Shown here piece after piece: positions 30,636-40,114 of a stretch of DNA of 64,000 bases. The stretch spans positions 744,001-808,000 of the forward strand of contig NZ_CP009533.1 of the NCBI RefSeq assembly GCF_000761155.1, given 5' to 3'. How positions within the stretch are numbered: position 1 is the first letter of the stretch; each line of letters starts with the position of its first letter. Source of the stretch: Pseudomonas rhizosphaerae (GTDB lineage Bacteria > Pseudomonadota > Gammaproteobacteria > Pseudomonadales > Pseudomonadaceae). The position numbers and the translations under genes were made by a program. The notes beneath the pieces are model-generated. The model searched no databases and was not told the origin of the DNA. It saw only the letters and a program-made list of their open reading frames with translations.

Positions 30636-31925
30636 GTGAGCAAGACTCTGCAAGCCATTCGTGGTATGAACGACATCCTGCCCGAGCAGACGCCGCTGTG
30701 GCGCTACTTCGAGGGCACTGTGGCCAGCCTGCTGGACGGCTACGGCTATCGCCAGATCCGCATGCCCATCGTCGAGTTCACCGACCTGTTCAAGCGCTCC
30801 ATCGGCGAGGTCACCGACATCGTCGAAAAGGAGATGTACACCTTCGAGGATCGCAACGGTGATTCCCTCACGCTGCGTCCCGAAGGCACCGCGGCCTGTG
30901 TCCGCGCCGTGCTCGAGCATGGCTTGAGCGGTGGTGGCCAAGTGCAGAAGCTGTGGTACATGGGCCCGATGTTTCGCCATGAGCGGCCGCAGAAAGGGCG
31001 TTACCGCCAGTTTCACCAGATCGGCCTGGAAGTGTTCAACCTCGACGGCCCCGACATCGATGCCGAGCTGATCGTACTCACCTGGCGGCTGTGGAAGCTG
31101 CTGGGCATCCGCGACGCGGTGACCCTGGAGCTCAATAGCCTGGGCACCAGCGAGGCGCGTGGTCGCTACCGCGAGGCGCTGGTGGAGTTTCTCACCGCGC
31201 ACCTGGACCAGATCGACGAAGACAGCCAGCGCCGCCTGAAGACCAACCCCTTGCGCGTGCTCGATACCAAGCATCCGGAAACCCAGGCGGTGTTGGTCAA
31301 CGCGCCGAAGCTGGCGGATTATCTGGACGACGAATCGCGCGTGCATTTCGAAGGCCTGAAGGCGCGTCTGGATGCTGCCGGCATTCCCTACGTGATCAAT
31401 CCCAAGCTGGTGCGGGGGCTGGACTACTACAGCAAGACCGTTTTCGAGTGGGTCACCGACAAGTTGGGCGCCCAGGGTACCGTTTGTGCCGGGGGCCGCT
31501 ATGATGGCCTGGTCGAGCAGATGGGTGGCAAGCCGACGCCGGGCGTGGGTTTTGCCATGGGCATCGAACGTCTGATCCTGCTGCTCGAAACCCTGGAGCA
31601 GGTACCCGAGTCCATTTCGCGGCAGGTGGATGTCTACCTCTGCGCATTCGGCGAGCAGGCCGAGCTGGCAGGGCTGACCCTGGCCGAGCGGCTGCGCGAC
31701 CAGGTGCCAGGTCTGCGCCTGATGGTCAACGCCGGTGCTGGCAGTTTCAAGAGCCAGTTCAAGAAGGCTGACAAGAGCGGTGCGTTGTACGCCCTTATCC
31801 TGGGGGACGACGAACTGGCCCAACAAGTGGTAGGTTTCAAACCCCTGCGCGGCCAGGGCGAACAACAGAACATTGCCTGGTCGGCATTGGCCGACCATCT
31901 GGCGACCTGCGTTGTGCAGGGCTGA
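30636..31925 (+). CDS. hisS: Histidyl-tRNA synthetase HisS
   Basis: This class II synthetase of 429 residues begins at a GTG ([16 protein letters not shown]). Motif 2 is in [16 protein letters not shown], the histidine-specific segments are [14 protein letters not shown] and CAGGRYDGL, and motif 3 is GFAMGIERL. An anticodon-binding domain follows residue 330. An AAGGA site precedes the GTG. Confidence 0.97.
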   Translation: MSKTLQAIRGMNDILPEQTPLWRYFEGTVASLLDGYGYRQIRMPIVEFTDLFKRSIGEVTDIVEKEMYTFEDRNGDSLTLRPEGTAACVRAVLEHGLSGGGQVQKLWYMGPMFRHERPQKGRYRQFHQIGLEVFNLDGPDIDAELIVLTWRLWKLLGIRDAVTLELNSLGTSEARGRYREALVEFLTAHLDQIDEDSQRRLKTNPLRVLDTKHPETQAVLVNAPKLADYLDDESRVHFEGLKARLDAAGIPYVINPKLVRGLDYYSKTVFEWVTDKLGAQGTVCAGGRYDGLVEQMGGKPTPGVGFAMGIERLILLLETLEQVPESISRQVDVYLCAFGEQAELAGLTLAERLRDQVPGLRLMVNAGAGSFKSQFKKADKSGALYALILGDDELAQQVVGFKPLRGQGEQQNIAWSALADHLATCVVQG

Positions 31926-31967
31926 ATCAAGCAAGCATCAAGCATTTGCGTGAATAGGAGCATTGGG

Positions 31968-32609
31968 GTGTCGAGTACCGAAGACGAACAAATGGGCGAA
32001 CTCAAGGACTGGTGGCAGCGTAACGGCAAGCCCCTGGTGACCGGTGGCCTGCTGGCCCTGGTGGTCGTGTTCGGCTGGCAAGCCTGGACCCGCTACCAGA
32101 GCAACCAGTCGCAGAGCGCTTCCAACCTGTACCAGCAGTTGCTGGAAGCCAGCCTGACCCCGACCGGCAAGCCCGATACCGCCCAGGTCGCGGATCTGGC
32201 CGGCAAGCTCAAGAACGAGTTCGGCGGCACTGCCTATGCGCAGTACGCCAGCCTGTTCCTGGCCAAGGCCGCTGTCGACACCGGCAAGCTCGACGACGCT
32301 GCAGCCGAACTCAAGACGGTGGTCGACAAGCCTGCCGATACCACACTGGGTGAAATTGCACGCCAGCGCCTGGCCCAGGTCATGGCCGCGCAGAACAAGG
32401 CCGAAGACGCCTTGAAACTGCTCGACGGCGATGCCGACAAGGCGTTCCTGGCCGCTCGCGAAGAACTCAAGGGCGACCTGCTGGTGCAGTTGGGCCGCAG
32501 CGATGACGCCTATGCCGCCTATCAAAAAGCCAAGGCTGCGCTCTCCGATGAAGCGGCGGTCGGCGGCCTTCAAATCAAGCTCGACGACCTGGCCAAAGGG
32601 GATGCGTGA
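31968..32609 (+). CDS. YfgM-like tetratricopeptide membrane protein
   Basis: The 213-residue protein has a short cytoplasmic start, one transmembrane segment (about residues 24-42, LVTGGLLALVVVFGWQ) and a periplasmic TPR-like domain. It matches the YfgM family, an ancillary SecYEG-associated chaperone. The GTG at 31968 has an AGGAG site seven bases upstream and gives the usual start MSSTEDEQ; a GTG at 31950 is the alternative. It lies between hisS and bamB, as in many gamma-proteobacteria. Confidence 0.9.
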   Translation: MSSTEDEQMGELKDWWQRNGKPLVTGGLLALVVVFGWQAWTRYQSNQSQSASNLYQQLLEASLTPTGKPDTAQVADLAGKLKNEFGGTAYAQYASLFLAKAAVDTGKLDDAAAELKTVVDKPADTTLGEIARQRLAQVMAAQNKAEDALKLLDGDADKAFLAAREELKGDLLVQLGRSDDAYAAYQKAKAALSDEAAVGGLQIKLDDLAKGDA

Positions 32610-32610
32610 C

Positions 32611-33756
32611 GTGATCCGTTGGAAACATGCAGCATTGCTGGCCCTGGCCTTGATGGCCGTGGGTTGCAGCAGCAACAGCAAGAAGGAACTGCCTCCGGCC
32701 GAACTGACCGACTTCAAGGAAGAAGTGTCCTTGCAGAAAGTCTGGAGCCGCGGGATCGGCGACGGCCAGGGCAAGACCTACAACATGCTCGTGCCGGCAG
32801 TCGAGAACGATCGCATCTATGCCGCCGACGTGACCGGTGAAGTGGTCGCGATGAACCGCATGACCGGCGACGTGCTGTGGAAGAAGGATCTGGACCAGCC
32901 GGTTTCCGGTGCCGTCGGCGTGAGCTACGGTATGGTCACCCTGGGTACCCTGCGTGGCGACGTGATCGCACTGGACGCCGATACCGGCGAACAACGCTGG
33001 AAGGCGCGGGTGAACAGCGAAGTGCTGGCGCCACCGGCCAACAATGGCAACGTCGTGGTCGTGCAGACCCAGGACGATCGCCTGATCGGCCTGGATGCCA
33101 ACACCGGTGACCAGCGCTGGCTGTACGACAGCACTCCAGCGGTGTTGACCCTGCGCGGTACGGGCGCTCCACTGGTGACCAACCAGCTGGCGATCGCCGG
33201 TCTGTCGACCGGCAAGGTCGTGGCGCTGGACGTTTCCAATGGCGTGCCGGTCTGGGAAGCACGGGTCGCCGTGCCACAGGGCCGCTCCGAGCTGGACCGC
33301 GTGGTCGATATCGACGGCGGCCTGCTGCTGTCCGGTGGCACGCTGTACGTCACCACCTACCAGGGCCGCATGGCGGGCCTGGACCTGGAAAGCGGGCGTG
33401 TGCTCTGGCAGCGCGATGCATCCAGTTATGCAGGTGTCGCGCAGGGCTTCGGCAACGTCTACACCAGCCTGGCTTCGGGCACTGTGGAAGGCGTCGACGA
33501 GCGTTCCACCACGGCCCTGTGGAGCAACGACCAACTGGCGCGTCGTCAGTTGTCGGCTCCTGAAGTCTTTTCAAGTTACATCGCGGTGGGCGACCTGGAA
33601 GGTTATGTCCACCTGTTGAGCCAGGTAGACGGTCGCTTCGTCAGCCGTACCCGGGTCGACAGCGATGGCGTGCGGGCTCGCCCGCTGGTCGTCGGCGACA
33701 TGCTTTATATTTTCGGCAACAGTGGCAAGCTGGAAGCCCTGACCGTCAAGCAATGA
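32611..33756 (+). CDS. bamB: Outer-membrane assembly lipoprotein BamB
   Basis: The 381-residue protein starts with a short lipoprotein signal ending in the lipobox MAVGC and folds as an eight-bladed beta-propeller of PQQ-like repeats (for example GEVVAMNRMTGDVLWKKDL and DVIALDADTGEQRW). It is a subunit of the BAM complex that inserts beta-barrels. The start could also be the ATG at 32602 (MRDVIRWKH), which overlaps the previous stop. I favour the GTG at 32611 because the AAAGGGG site is too close to the ATG. Confidence 0.95.
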   Translation: MIRWKHAALLALALMAVGCSSNSKKELPPAELTDFKEEVSLQKVWSRGIGDGQGKTYNMLVPAVENDRIYAADVTGEVVAMNRMTGDVLWKKDLDQPVSGAVGVSYGMVTLGTLRGDVIALDADTGEQRWKARVNSEVLAPPANNGNVVVVQTQDDRLIGLDANTGDQRWLYDSTPAVLTLRGTGAPLVTNQLAIAGLSTGKVVALDVSNGVPVWEARVAVPQGRSELDRVVDIDGGLLLSGGTLYVTTYQGRMAGLDLESGRVLWQRDASSYAGVAQGFGNVYTSLASGTVEGVDERSTTALWSNDQLARRQLSAPEVFSSYIAVGDLEGYVHLLSQVDGRFVSRTRVDSDGVRARPLVVGDMLYIFGNSGKLEALTVKQ

Positions 33757-33821
33757 TTGACTATGCTTCCGGACACCCGCGGGTGCCTGGAAGCCGCTTC
33801 GTTTGAAGCGCCTCGAACTCC

Positions 33822-33851
33822 GGCCGCTGCCTGCAGCGGCCTTTGTATTTT
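33822..33851 (+). terminator. Terminator between bamB and der
   Basis: GGCCGCTGC and GCAGCGGCC pair around CT and are followed by TTTGTATTTT. It lies 65 bases after the bamB stop and just before der. Confidence 0.85.
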
Positions 33852-33876
33852 CTGAATCAACGCAGTGGAGAGCCGC

Positions 33877-35340
33877 ATGGTTCCCGTAATCGCCCTGGTG
33901 GGCCGACCCAACGTCGGTAAATCCACCATGTTCAACCGCCTGACCAAAAGCCGTGACGCCATCGTCGGCGACCTGTCCGGTCTTACCCGAGATCGCCAAT
34001 ACGGTGAGGCGCACTGGCAAGGGCGTTCCTACATTCTGGTCGACACCGGTGGCATTTCCGGTGACGAACACGGCATGGACGAGAAGATGGCCGAGCAGTC
34101 GCTGCTGGCCATCGAAGAAGCCGATGTCGTGATGTTCCTGGTCGATGCGCGCGCCGGTTTCACCGCCGCCGACCAGATGATCGCCGAGCACCTGCGCAAG
34201 CGTAATAAGCGCTCGCTGCTGGTAGCCAACAAGGTCGACAACGTCGATCCGGAAATGGCCAAGGCCGAATTCGCCCCGTTGGGCATGGGCGATGCCATCC
34301 CCGTGGCCGGCGCCCAGGGCCGTGGTGTCAATACGCTGCTCGAAGCTGCCTTGGGCGAGTTCCCGCGTGACGAGGAAGAAGTCGACCTCAACGCCGATGT
34401 GGCCGAAGGCGAGGAACCGGTGCGCATCCCCGGCCCGAGCGAGAAGGATGGCATCAAGATCGCCATCATCGGTCGCCCCAACGTCGGCAAGTCGACGCTG
34501 GTCAACCGCATGCTCGGTGAAGACCGGGTGATCGTCTATGACCAGCCCGGCACCACCCGCGACAGCATCTACATTCCCTTCGAGCGCAACGAAGAGAAGT
34601 ACACGCTGATCGATACGGCCGGTGTGCGCAAGCGCGGCAAGATCCACGAGGAAGTCGAGAAGTTCTCGGTGGTGAAGACGCTGCAGGCGATCAAGGACGC
34701 CAACGTGGTGATCTTCGTCATGGATGCACGCGAAGGCGTGGTCGACCATGACCTGAACCTGCTGGGTTTCGCCCTGGAAACCGGTCGCGCCATCGTAATC
34801 GCACTGAACAAGTGGGACGGCATGCAGCCCAGCGAGCGCGACTATGTGAAGATCGAGCTCGAACGCCGGCTGTTCTTCGTCGACTTCGCCGATATCCATT
34901 TCATCTCGGCGCTGCATGGCACCGGTGTCGGTAACCTGTACGCCTCCGTGCAGGCATCGTTCAAGTCGGCGATCACCCGTTGGCCGACCAGCCGCCTGAC
35001 CCAGATCCTCGAGGACGCGGTGCAGGAGCACCAGCCGCCGATGGTCAACAGCCGCCGGATCAAGCTGCGCTACGCTCACTTGGGTGGTGCCAACCCGCCA
35101 TTGATCGTGATCCACGGCAACCAGGTGGAGAAAGTGCCGAAGTCGTACGTGCGCTATCTGGAAAATACCTATCGCCGCGTGCTCAAGCTGGTCGGTACGC
35201 CGATCCGTATCGAGTTCAAGGGCGGCGAGAACCCGTACGAAGGCAACAAGAACACGCTCACCGACCGCCAGGTCAACAAGAAACGCCGCCTGATGTCGCA
35301 CCACAAGAAAGCCGACAAGAAGCGCCGCGACAAGCGCTGA
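33877..35340 (+). CDS. der: GTPase Der (EngA)
   Basis: Der is a 487-residue ribosome-assembly GTPase with two G domains. The first starts [15 protein letters not shown] near residue 8 and the second starts [15 protein letters not shown] near residue 202. Each has its own DT[AG]G and NKxD motifs. A KH-like C-terminal domain and a basic tail ([13 protein letters not shown]) bind rRNA. The ATG at 33877 is preferred over a GTG at 33865. Confidence 0.97.
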   Translation: MVPVIALVGRPNVGKSTMFNRLTKSRDAIVGDLSGLTRDRQYGEAHWQGRSYILVDTGGISGDEHGMDEKMAEQSLLAIEEADVVMFLVDARAGFTAADQMIAEHLRKRNKRSLLVANKVDNVDPEMAKAEFAPLGMGDAIPVAGAQGRGVNTLLEAALGEFPRDEEEVDLNADVAEGEEPVRIPGPSEKDGIKIAIIGRPNVGKSTLVNRMLGEDRVIVYDQPGTTRDSIYIPFERNEEKYTLIDTAGVRKRGKIHEEVEKFSVVKTLQAIKDANVVIFVMDAREGVVDHDLNLLGFALETGRAIVIALNKWDGMQPSERDYVKIELERRLFFVDFADIHFISALHGTGVGNLYASVQASFKSAITRWPTSRLTQILEDAVQEHQPPMVNSRRIKLRYAHLGGANPPLIVIHGNQVEKVPKSYVRYLENTYRRVLKLVGTPIRIEFKGGENPYEGNKNTLTDRQVNKKRRLMSHHKKADKKRRDKR

Positions 35341-35354
35341 CACACCGCGGTGCA

Positions 35355-35735
35355 GCCGGACGCGGCTCGCGCCGCTGCTACAGGGGAATGCATGATCTGT
35401 AGCAGCGGCGCAAGCCGCGTCGGCGGTGCACGCGGTCCATCAGACACCCCGCAACCCCCGTAGCAGCGGCGCAAGCCGCGTCGGCGGTGCACGCGGTCCA
35501 TCAGACACCCCGCAACCCCCGTAGCAGCGGCGCAAGCCGCGTCGGCGATGCGCGCGATCCGCCAGACACCCCGCAACCCCCGTAGCAGCGGCGCAAGCCG
35601 CGTCAGCGATGCACGCAATCCGCCAGACACCCCGCAACCCCCGTAGCAGCGGCGCAAGCCGCGTCGGCGGTGCATGCGGTCCATCAGGCACCCTGCGATC
35701 CCCGTAGCAGCGGCGCAAGCCGCGTCATCGGCCCA
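35355..35735. repeat. REP array with a 61-base period
   Basis: Six direct copies of a unit that begins GTAGCAGCGGCGCAAGCC start at 35399, 35460, 35521, 35582, 35643 and 35704, so the spacing is exactly 61 bases each time. An inverted copy precedes them at about 35356-35383. The palindromic part is near-identical in all copies, while the linker diverges slightly. No gene is seen between der and the aminotransferase. Related units occur at 58597-58810 and at the right window edge. Confidence 0.93.
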
Positions 35736-35753
35736 TGCGATCCGCCTGCTACA

Positions 35754-35772
35754 CTGGGAAACGTTTTCCCAG
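35754..35772 (+). other. Perfect hairpin next to the aminotransferase ribosome site
   Basis: CTGGGAAA and TTTCCCAG pair around CGT. The hairpin ends three bases before the GGAGCGG ribosome site and 11 bases before the ATG at 35783. It may affect translation or be a protein-binding palindrome. Both are inferences. Confidence 0.55.
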
Positions 35773-35782
35773 GGAGCGGCAC

Positions 35783-36928
35783 ATGATCAGCAAGCTGCCG
35801 AATGTCGGCACCACCATCTTCACCACGATGTCCCAACTCGCCGCGCAAACCGGCGCTTTGAACCTGTCTCAGGGGTTCCCGGATTTCGACGGTCCGCCTG
35901 CCTTGCTCGAAGCGGTGGGGCGCCATGTGCTGGCCGGGCATAACCAATACTCGCCCATGACCGGTCTGCCCGCCCTGCGCGAACAGGTGGCGGCCAAGGT
36001 CGAGCGGCTGTATCGGCGCACCGTGGATGCCGAAAACGAAATCACCATCACCCCCGGCGCCACCCAGGCGATTTTCTGCGCGATCCAGGCAACCATTCGC
36101 CACGGCGATGAAGTCATCGTGTTCGATCCCTGCTACGACAGCTACGAGCCTGCGGTCGAACTGGCGGGCGGCACGTGCGTGCACGTGCAACTGGATGCTG
36201 CGAATTTTAGCATCGACTGGCAGCAACTGGGCCAAGCGATCAACGCGCGTACCCGAATGATCGTGATCAACTCGCCGCACAATCCCAGCGGGGCCTTGAT
36301 CAGTGCTGCAGATCTCGACCAACTGGCCGCGTTGATCGCCGACCGCGACATCTACATCCTCAGCGACGAGGTCTACGAGCATCTGGTGTTCGACGGCGTC
36401 GCCCATGCCAGCGTGCTGGCCCACGAACGGCTGTACGAGCGCGCGTTCGTGGTCAGCTCGTTCGGCAAGACCTACCACGTCACCGGCTGGAAGACGGGCT
36501 ACGTGATCGCACCACCGGCCCTGACTCGAGAGCTGCGCAAGGTGCATCAGTACGTCAGCTTCTGTGGTGTCACGCCATTGCAGTACGCCCTGGCCGACTA
36601 CATGATGGAGCACCCTCACCACGTGGATGAGCTGCCAGGTTTCTATCAGGGCAAGCGCGATCTGCTTTGCGATCTGTTGGCCGATTCGCGGTTCACGTTC
36701 TCGCCCACTCCGGGCACCTATTTCCAACTGGTCGATTATTCGGCAATTCGCCCCGACCTGAACGATGTCGACATGGCATTGTGGCTGACGCGCGAACATG
36801 GGGTGGCCAGCATTCCAGTGTCGGTGTTCTATCGCACGCCGGTTGCGGACCAGCGCCTGGTCCGCTTGTGTTTCGCCAAACGTGAGGAGACGCTGCGCGA
36901 GGCAGCCCACAAACTATGCCGAATCTGA
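35783..36928 (+). CDS. PLP-dependent aminotransferase (methionine aminotransferase type)
   Basis: The 381-residue class I/II aminotransferase has the substrate loop NLSQGFPDFDG, NSPHNPSGAL near residue 170, and the PLP-lysine segment SFGKTYHVTGWK near residue 230. The closest remembered type is YbdL, which transaminates methionine and glutamine-type keto acids. The gene for an omega-amidase overlaps its 3' end by 13 bases. Together they can salvage 2-keto-4-methylthiobutyrate with glutamine as donor (inference from family knowledge). The start is the ATG at 35783 with a GGGAG site. Confidence 0.92.
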   Translation: MISKLPNVGTTIFTTMSQLAAQTGALNLSQGFPDFDGPPALLEAVGRHVLAGHNQYSPMTGLPALREQVAAKVERLYRRTVDAENEITITPGATQAIFCAIQATIRHGDEVIVFDPCYDSYEPAVELAGGTCVHVQLDAANFSIDWQQLGQAINARTRMIVINSPHNPSGALISAADLDQLAALIADRDIYILSDEVYEHLVFDGVAHASVLAHERLYERAFVVSSFGKTYHVTGWKTGYVIAPPALTRELRKVHQYVSFCGVTPLQYALADYMMEHPHHVDELPGFYQGKRDLLCDLLADSRFTFSPTPGTYFQLVDYSAIRPDLNDVDMALWLTREHGVASIPVSVFYRTPVADQRLVRLCFAKREETLREAAHKLCRI

Positions 36929-37725
36929 CGCAAGCAACCCTGGCCGAGCAGGCCCCTGAGCTAAGAATCGCGTTGGTGCAGACCCAGCTCGCGTGGCACG
37001 ACCGCGAGGCCAATCTCGAACACTTCGATACCTTGCTGGAACAAGCCCAAGGCGCCGATCTGGTGGTCTTGCCCGAGATGTTCACCACTGGCTTTTCGAT
37101 GGAATCCGCAAGCCTGTGCGAGCCGGAAAACGGCGTCACTCACGACTGGCTGCTGGCGTGGGCGGGCAAGCTCGACGCGGTGGTCACCGGCAGCGTGATC
37201 GTTCAGGCCGCCGACGGCAGCTACCGCAATCGCCTGCTGTGGGCCTGCCCGGATGGGCGGATGCTGCACTACGACAAGCGCCATCTGTTTCGCATGGCGG
37301 GGGAACACGAGCACTACAGTGCCGGTGAGCAGCAAGTGGTGTTTGCCGTGAAGGGGTGGCGTGTACGTCCGTTGATCTGTTACGACCTGCGTTTTCCGGT
37401 GTGGAGCCGAGATGCCGAGGGTACCGATTTGCTGCTGTACACGGCCAACTGGCCAGGCGCGCGGCGCATGCACTGGAACCGCCTGCTGCCAGCCCGCGCG
37501 ATCGAGAACCTCTGCTACGTGGCGGCGGTGAATCGGGTTGGCACCGATGGCAAAGGCTTTGCCTACACGGGTGACAGCCAGTTGTTGGACTTTCAGGGCG
37601 AAACCCTGTTGTGCGCAGGCGAAGCCGATGGCGTGTTTCATGCCAGCCTGAACGCCCAGGCACTGCACGCCTATCGCAGCAAGTTCCCGGCCCACCTGGA
37701 CGCGGACGAATTCGAGCTGCGCTAG
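36916..37725 (+). CDS. Omega-amidase, carbon-nitrogen hydrolase (YafV type)
   Basis: The 269-residue nitrilase-superfamily enzyme has the Glu-Lys-Cys triad: E54 (VLPEMF), K121 (HYDKRHLF) and C155 (LICYDLRF). Omega-amidases hydrolyse alpha-ketoglutaramate and similar amides, pulling glutamine transamination forward. It starts inside the end of the aminotransferase gene, so the pair is translationally coupled. It is followed by a REP cluster. Confidence 0.92.
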   Translation: MPNLTQATLAEQAPELRIALVQTQLAWHDREANLEHFDTLLEQAQGADLVVLPEMFTTGFSMESASLCEPENGVTHDWLLAWAGKLDAVVTGSVIVQAADGSYRNRLLWACPDGRMLHYDKRHLFRMAGEHEHYSAGEQQVVFAVKGWRVRPLICYDLRFPVWSRDAEGTDLLLYTANWPGARRMHWNRLLPARAIENLCYVAAVNRVGTDGKGFAYTGDSQLLDFQGETLLCAGEADGVFHASLNAQALHAYRSKFPAHLDADEFELR

Positions 37726-37765
37726 GAACGGTTCCCTGCGATATACCTGACACCGAGGCGTCCTT

Positions 37766-37996
37766 TTCGCGGCCGATGACCGCTCCCACGGGTGTCCTCG
37801 GTCGTTTGTGGGAGCGGTCTGTGGCCGCGAAGGGTTCACCGCGTTTAGCCTGACACCTCGCGGTGAGTTTTTCGCGGCCGATGACCGCTCCTACGGGTGT
37901 GCTCGGTCGTTTGTGGACGCGGTCCGTGGCCGCGAAGGGTTCACCGCGTTGAGCCTGACGCACCGCAGTGTGTTTTTCGCGGCCGATGACCGCTCC
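37766..37996. repeat. REP cluster after the omega-amidase gene
   Basis: Units beginning TTCGCGGCC and ending GACCGCTCC occur forward at 37766, 37871 and 37976, exactly 105 bases apart. Inverted partners lie at about 37811-37831 and 37915-37936. This is the same REP type as at 20143-20267. No gene lies in this 335-base gap. Confidence 0.9.
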
Positions 37997-38014
37997 CACG
38001 GCGTAGTGCAGGCA

Positions 38015-38042
38015 TAAAAAAACCGGCCCTGGAGGGCCGGTT
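38015..38042 (-). terminator. leuA terminator
   Basis: On the minus strand, AACCGGCCC and GGGCCGGTT pair around a four-base loop and are followed by a T-run (seen as an A-run on the plus strand). It lies 19 bases past the leuA stop. Confidence 0.9.
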
Positions 38043-38060
38043 CTTGTGCTGCTGCCCGTA

Positions 38061-39731
38061 TCAGGCCGCTTTCGCGTCCTGCTGGCTCAGCGAGCGATTC
38101 AGTGCGCTGAACAGCGCCTTGAAGCTGGCAGTGGTGATGTTTTCATCCACGCCCACCCCATGCACGGGACGTCCGCCGGCCACGCGCAGTTCGATGTAGG
38201 CCGCGGCCTTGGCATTGGTGCCTGCGCCGATGGCGTGTTCGTTGTAGTCCATGATTTCCACGCCGATCGGCATGGAGGCAACCAGCGCTTCCAGGGCGCC
38301 GTTGCCCTTGCCGCGCCAGTGCTGGGTTTCACCGTCGCTGTGCACTTCCACGTCCACGGCGCTGTTGCCGTTCTCTTCCTGCAACCGATGGCTGATCAAT
38401 GCGTAGGGCGTGTTGGCCTGCAGGTACTCTTTACGCAACAAGGCGTAGATCTGCTGAGCGGTCATCTCCAGGCCAAGCCGATCGGTTTCGCCCTGGACCA
38501 CCTGGCTGAACTCGATCTGCATGCGGCGCGGCAGGCTGATGCCGTATTCCTGTTCGAGCAAATAGGTGATGCCACCCTTGCCCGACTGGCTGTTCACGCG
38601 AATGACCGCTTCGTAGCTGCGACCGATGTCGGCCGGGTCGATCGGCAGGTAGGGCACTTCCCACAGCGTGCCTTCCTTCTGCTGGGTGAAACCCTTGCGA
38701 ATGGCATCCTGGTGCGAGCCGGAAAACGCGGTATGGACCAGGTCGCCCACATACGGATGACGCGGATGCACCGGCAGTTGGTTGCATTCCTCGACCACCT
38801 TGCGGATGCCGTCGATGTCGGAGAAATCCAGCTCGGGGTCGACGCCCTGGGTGTACAGATTCAAGCCCAAGGTCACCAAGTCAACGTTGCCGGTACGCTC
38901 ACCGTTGCCGAACAGGCAGCCTTCGACGCGATCCGCGCCGGCCATCAGGCCCAGTTCGGTGGCCGCTACCCCAGTGCCACGGTCATTGTGGGTGTGCAGG
39001 CTGAGCAGCACGCTGTCGCGGCGGGTGATGTGACGGCCGAACCATTCGATCTGATCGGCATAGATGTTCGGAGTGGACACTTCCACGGTGGCCGGCAGGT
39101 TGAGGATGACCTTGTTCTGCGGGGTAGGATTCCACACTTCGATCACCGCATCGCAGACTTCCTTGGCGAACTCCAGCTCGGTGGCGCTGAACGTCTCCGG
39201 CGAGTACTGGAAAGTCCACTGGGTTTCCGGCTGCTGCGCTGCGTATTTGACGAACAGCTTGGCGGCATTCACCGCGATGTCCTTGACGCCCTGTTTGTCC
39301 TGGTTGAAGACGATCTTGCGGAAGGACGGCGAGGTGGCGTTGTACAGGTGAACGATGGCTTTCTTGGCGCCCTTGAGCGATTCGAAGGTGCGCGCGATGA
39401 GGTCTTCACGGGCCTGAGTCAGGACCTGGATGGTCGTGTCGTCCGGGATGTGGCCCTCTTCGATGAGCGTGCGCACGAAATCGAAATCGGTCTGCGAGGC
39501 GGAAGGGAAGGAGGCTTCGATTTCCTTCACGCCCACGGCCACCAGGGTTTTCCAGAAGCGCAGCTTCTTGGCCGCATCCATGGGTTCGATCAGTGACTGA
39601 TTGCCGTCGCGCAGGTCCGAGCTGCACCAGATGGGCGCCGCGGTGATGGACTTCGACGGCCAGGTGCGATCGGGGAGGTCGATAGTCGGGAACGCACGGT
39701 ACTTCTGCGACGGGTCTTTGAGCATGGACAT
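38061..39731 (-). CDS. leuA: 2-isopropylmalate synthase LeuA
   Basis: LeuA condenses acetyl-CoA with 2-ketoisovalerate, the first committed leucine step. The 556-residue protein is the long form: a TIM barrel with [11 protein letters not shown] near residue 38 and the metal segment [12 protein letters not shown] near residue 245, then a C-terminal LeuA dimer domain that binds leucine as feedback inhibitor. An in-frame ATG lies at 39725, two codons downstream of the chosen start. A 25-codon leader reading frame lies about 80 bases upstream (listed separately). Confidence 0.96.
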   Translation of the reverse strand: MSMLKDPSQKYRAFPTIDLPDRTWPSKSITAAPIWCSSDLRDGNQSLIEPMDAAKKLRFWKTLVAVGVKEIEASFPSASQTDFDFVRTLIEEGHIPDDTTIQVLTQAREDLIARTFESLKGAKKAIVHLYNATSPSFRKIVFNQDKQGVKDIAVNAAKLFVKYAAQQPETQWTFQYSPETFSATELEFAKEVCDAVIEVWNPTPQNKVILNLPATVEVSTPNIYADQIEWFGRHITRRDSVLLSLHTHNDRGTGVAATELGLMAGADRVEGCLFGNGERTGNVDLVTLGLNLYTQGVDPELDFSDIDGIRKVVEECNQLPVHPRHPYVGDLVHTAFSGSHQDAIRKGFTQQKEGTLWEVPYLPIDPADIGRSYEAVIRVNSQSGKGGITYLLEQEYGISLPRRMQIEFSQVVQGETDRLGLEMTAQQIYALLRKEYLQANTPYALISHRLQEENGNSAVDVEVHSDGETQHWRGKGNGALEALVASMPIGVEIMDYNEHAIGAGTNAKAAAYIELRVAGGRPVHGVGVDENITTASFKALFSALNRSLSQQDAKAA

Positions 39732-39808
39732 GGTGGAAATCCTTGGTGAGCAGCCTGGGAAAAGGGCCTGCCGGTCATTCGAATGGTGAAGGGGCGAGGC
39801 GACTCGTT

Positions 39809-39886
39809 TCAGCCAGGCAGTCGTGCACTGACCAGGCAGAGGCTGCGATGCTGGCGGAGCTGGATGAGGGTATGTGCAGTGTTCAT
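39809..39886 (-). CDS. Possible leuA leader peptide
   Basis: This 25-codon frame encodes a peptide starting [15 protein letters not shown] and ending [10 protein letters not shown]. It has five leucines (CTC three times, CTG twice), a GAGG-like ribosome site (TTGAGGTC) just before its ATG, and the same direction as leuA. That arrangement suits a leucine-sensing attenuator or coupled translation control. I see no clear terminator hairpin with a T-run between its stop and leuA, so the mechanism is open. A TAAAAT at about 39972-39977 (minus strand) could be the -10 element. Confidence 0.5.
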   Translation of the reverse strand: MNTAHTLIQLRQHRSLCLVSARLPG

Positions 39887-40055
39887 GACCTCAACCCTAA
39901 CCAGTGGGGTGAAAAATGGCAAGGGTGTTGAGGAAAATGGTAGGAGAGTTGGGTATCTTGGAGCAGGCGAGATTTTATTGCTGAAGATTTGAAAAGAGGT
40001 GCGAGAGATTGCGTGGCTTTAAGGGGCTGCGCAATGCGCTGGGTCGACGGTGCGG

Positions 40056-40084
40056 CCTTCGCGGGCAGAGCCCGCTCCTACAGG
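40056..40084. repeat. Single REP sequence between leuA and the M23 peptidase gene
   Basis: The unit CCTTCGCGGGCAGAGCCCGC followed by TCCTACAGG is a classical Pseudomonas REP whose hairpin is GCGGGC-AGA-GCCCGC. A degenerate copy lies near 54884-54912. The rest of the stretch 39887-40114 holds only the leuA promoter side and nothing else I recognise. Confidence 0.8.
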
Positions 40085-40114
40085 TGAAGCAGTGCTGAGA
40101 GGATTCCCGGTGGA

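Noticed and set aside
35169..35718. Minus-strand reading frames rich in Arg and Cys across the REP array
   Set aside because: The 61-base period is not a multiple of three, and the frames only translate the REP repeats; there is no ribosome site or family signal.
35399..35735. Regular repeats that could be taken for a CRISPR array
   Set aside because: The repeats and linkers are both near-identical, the repeated core is a REP palindrome also found singly elsewhere, and no cas genes are near.
38046..39596. 516-codon plus-strand frame across leuA
   Set aside because: It is antisense to LeuA and lacks any family signature.
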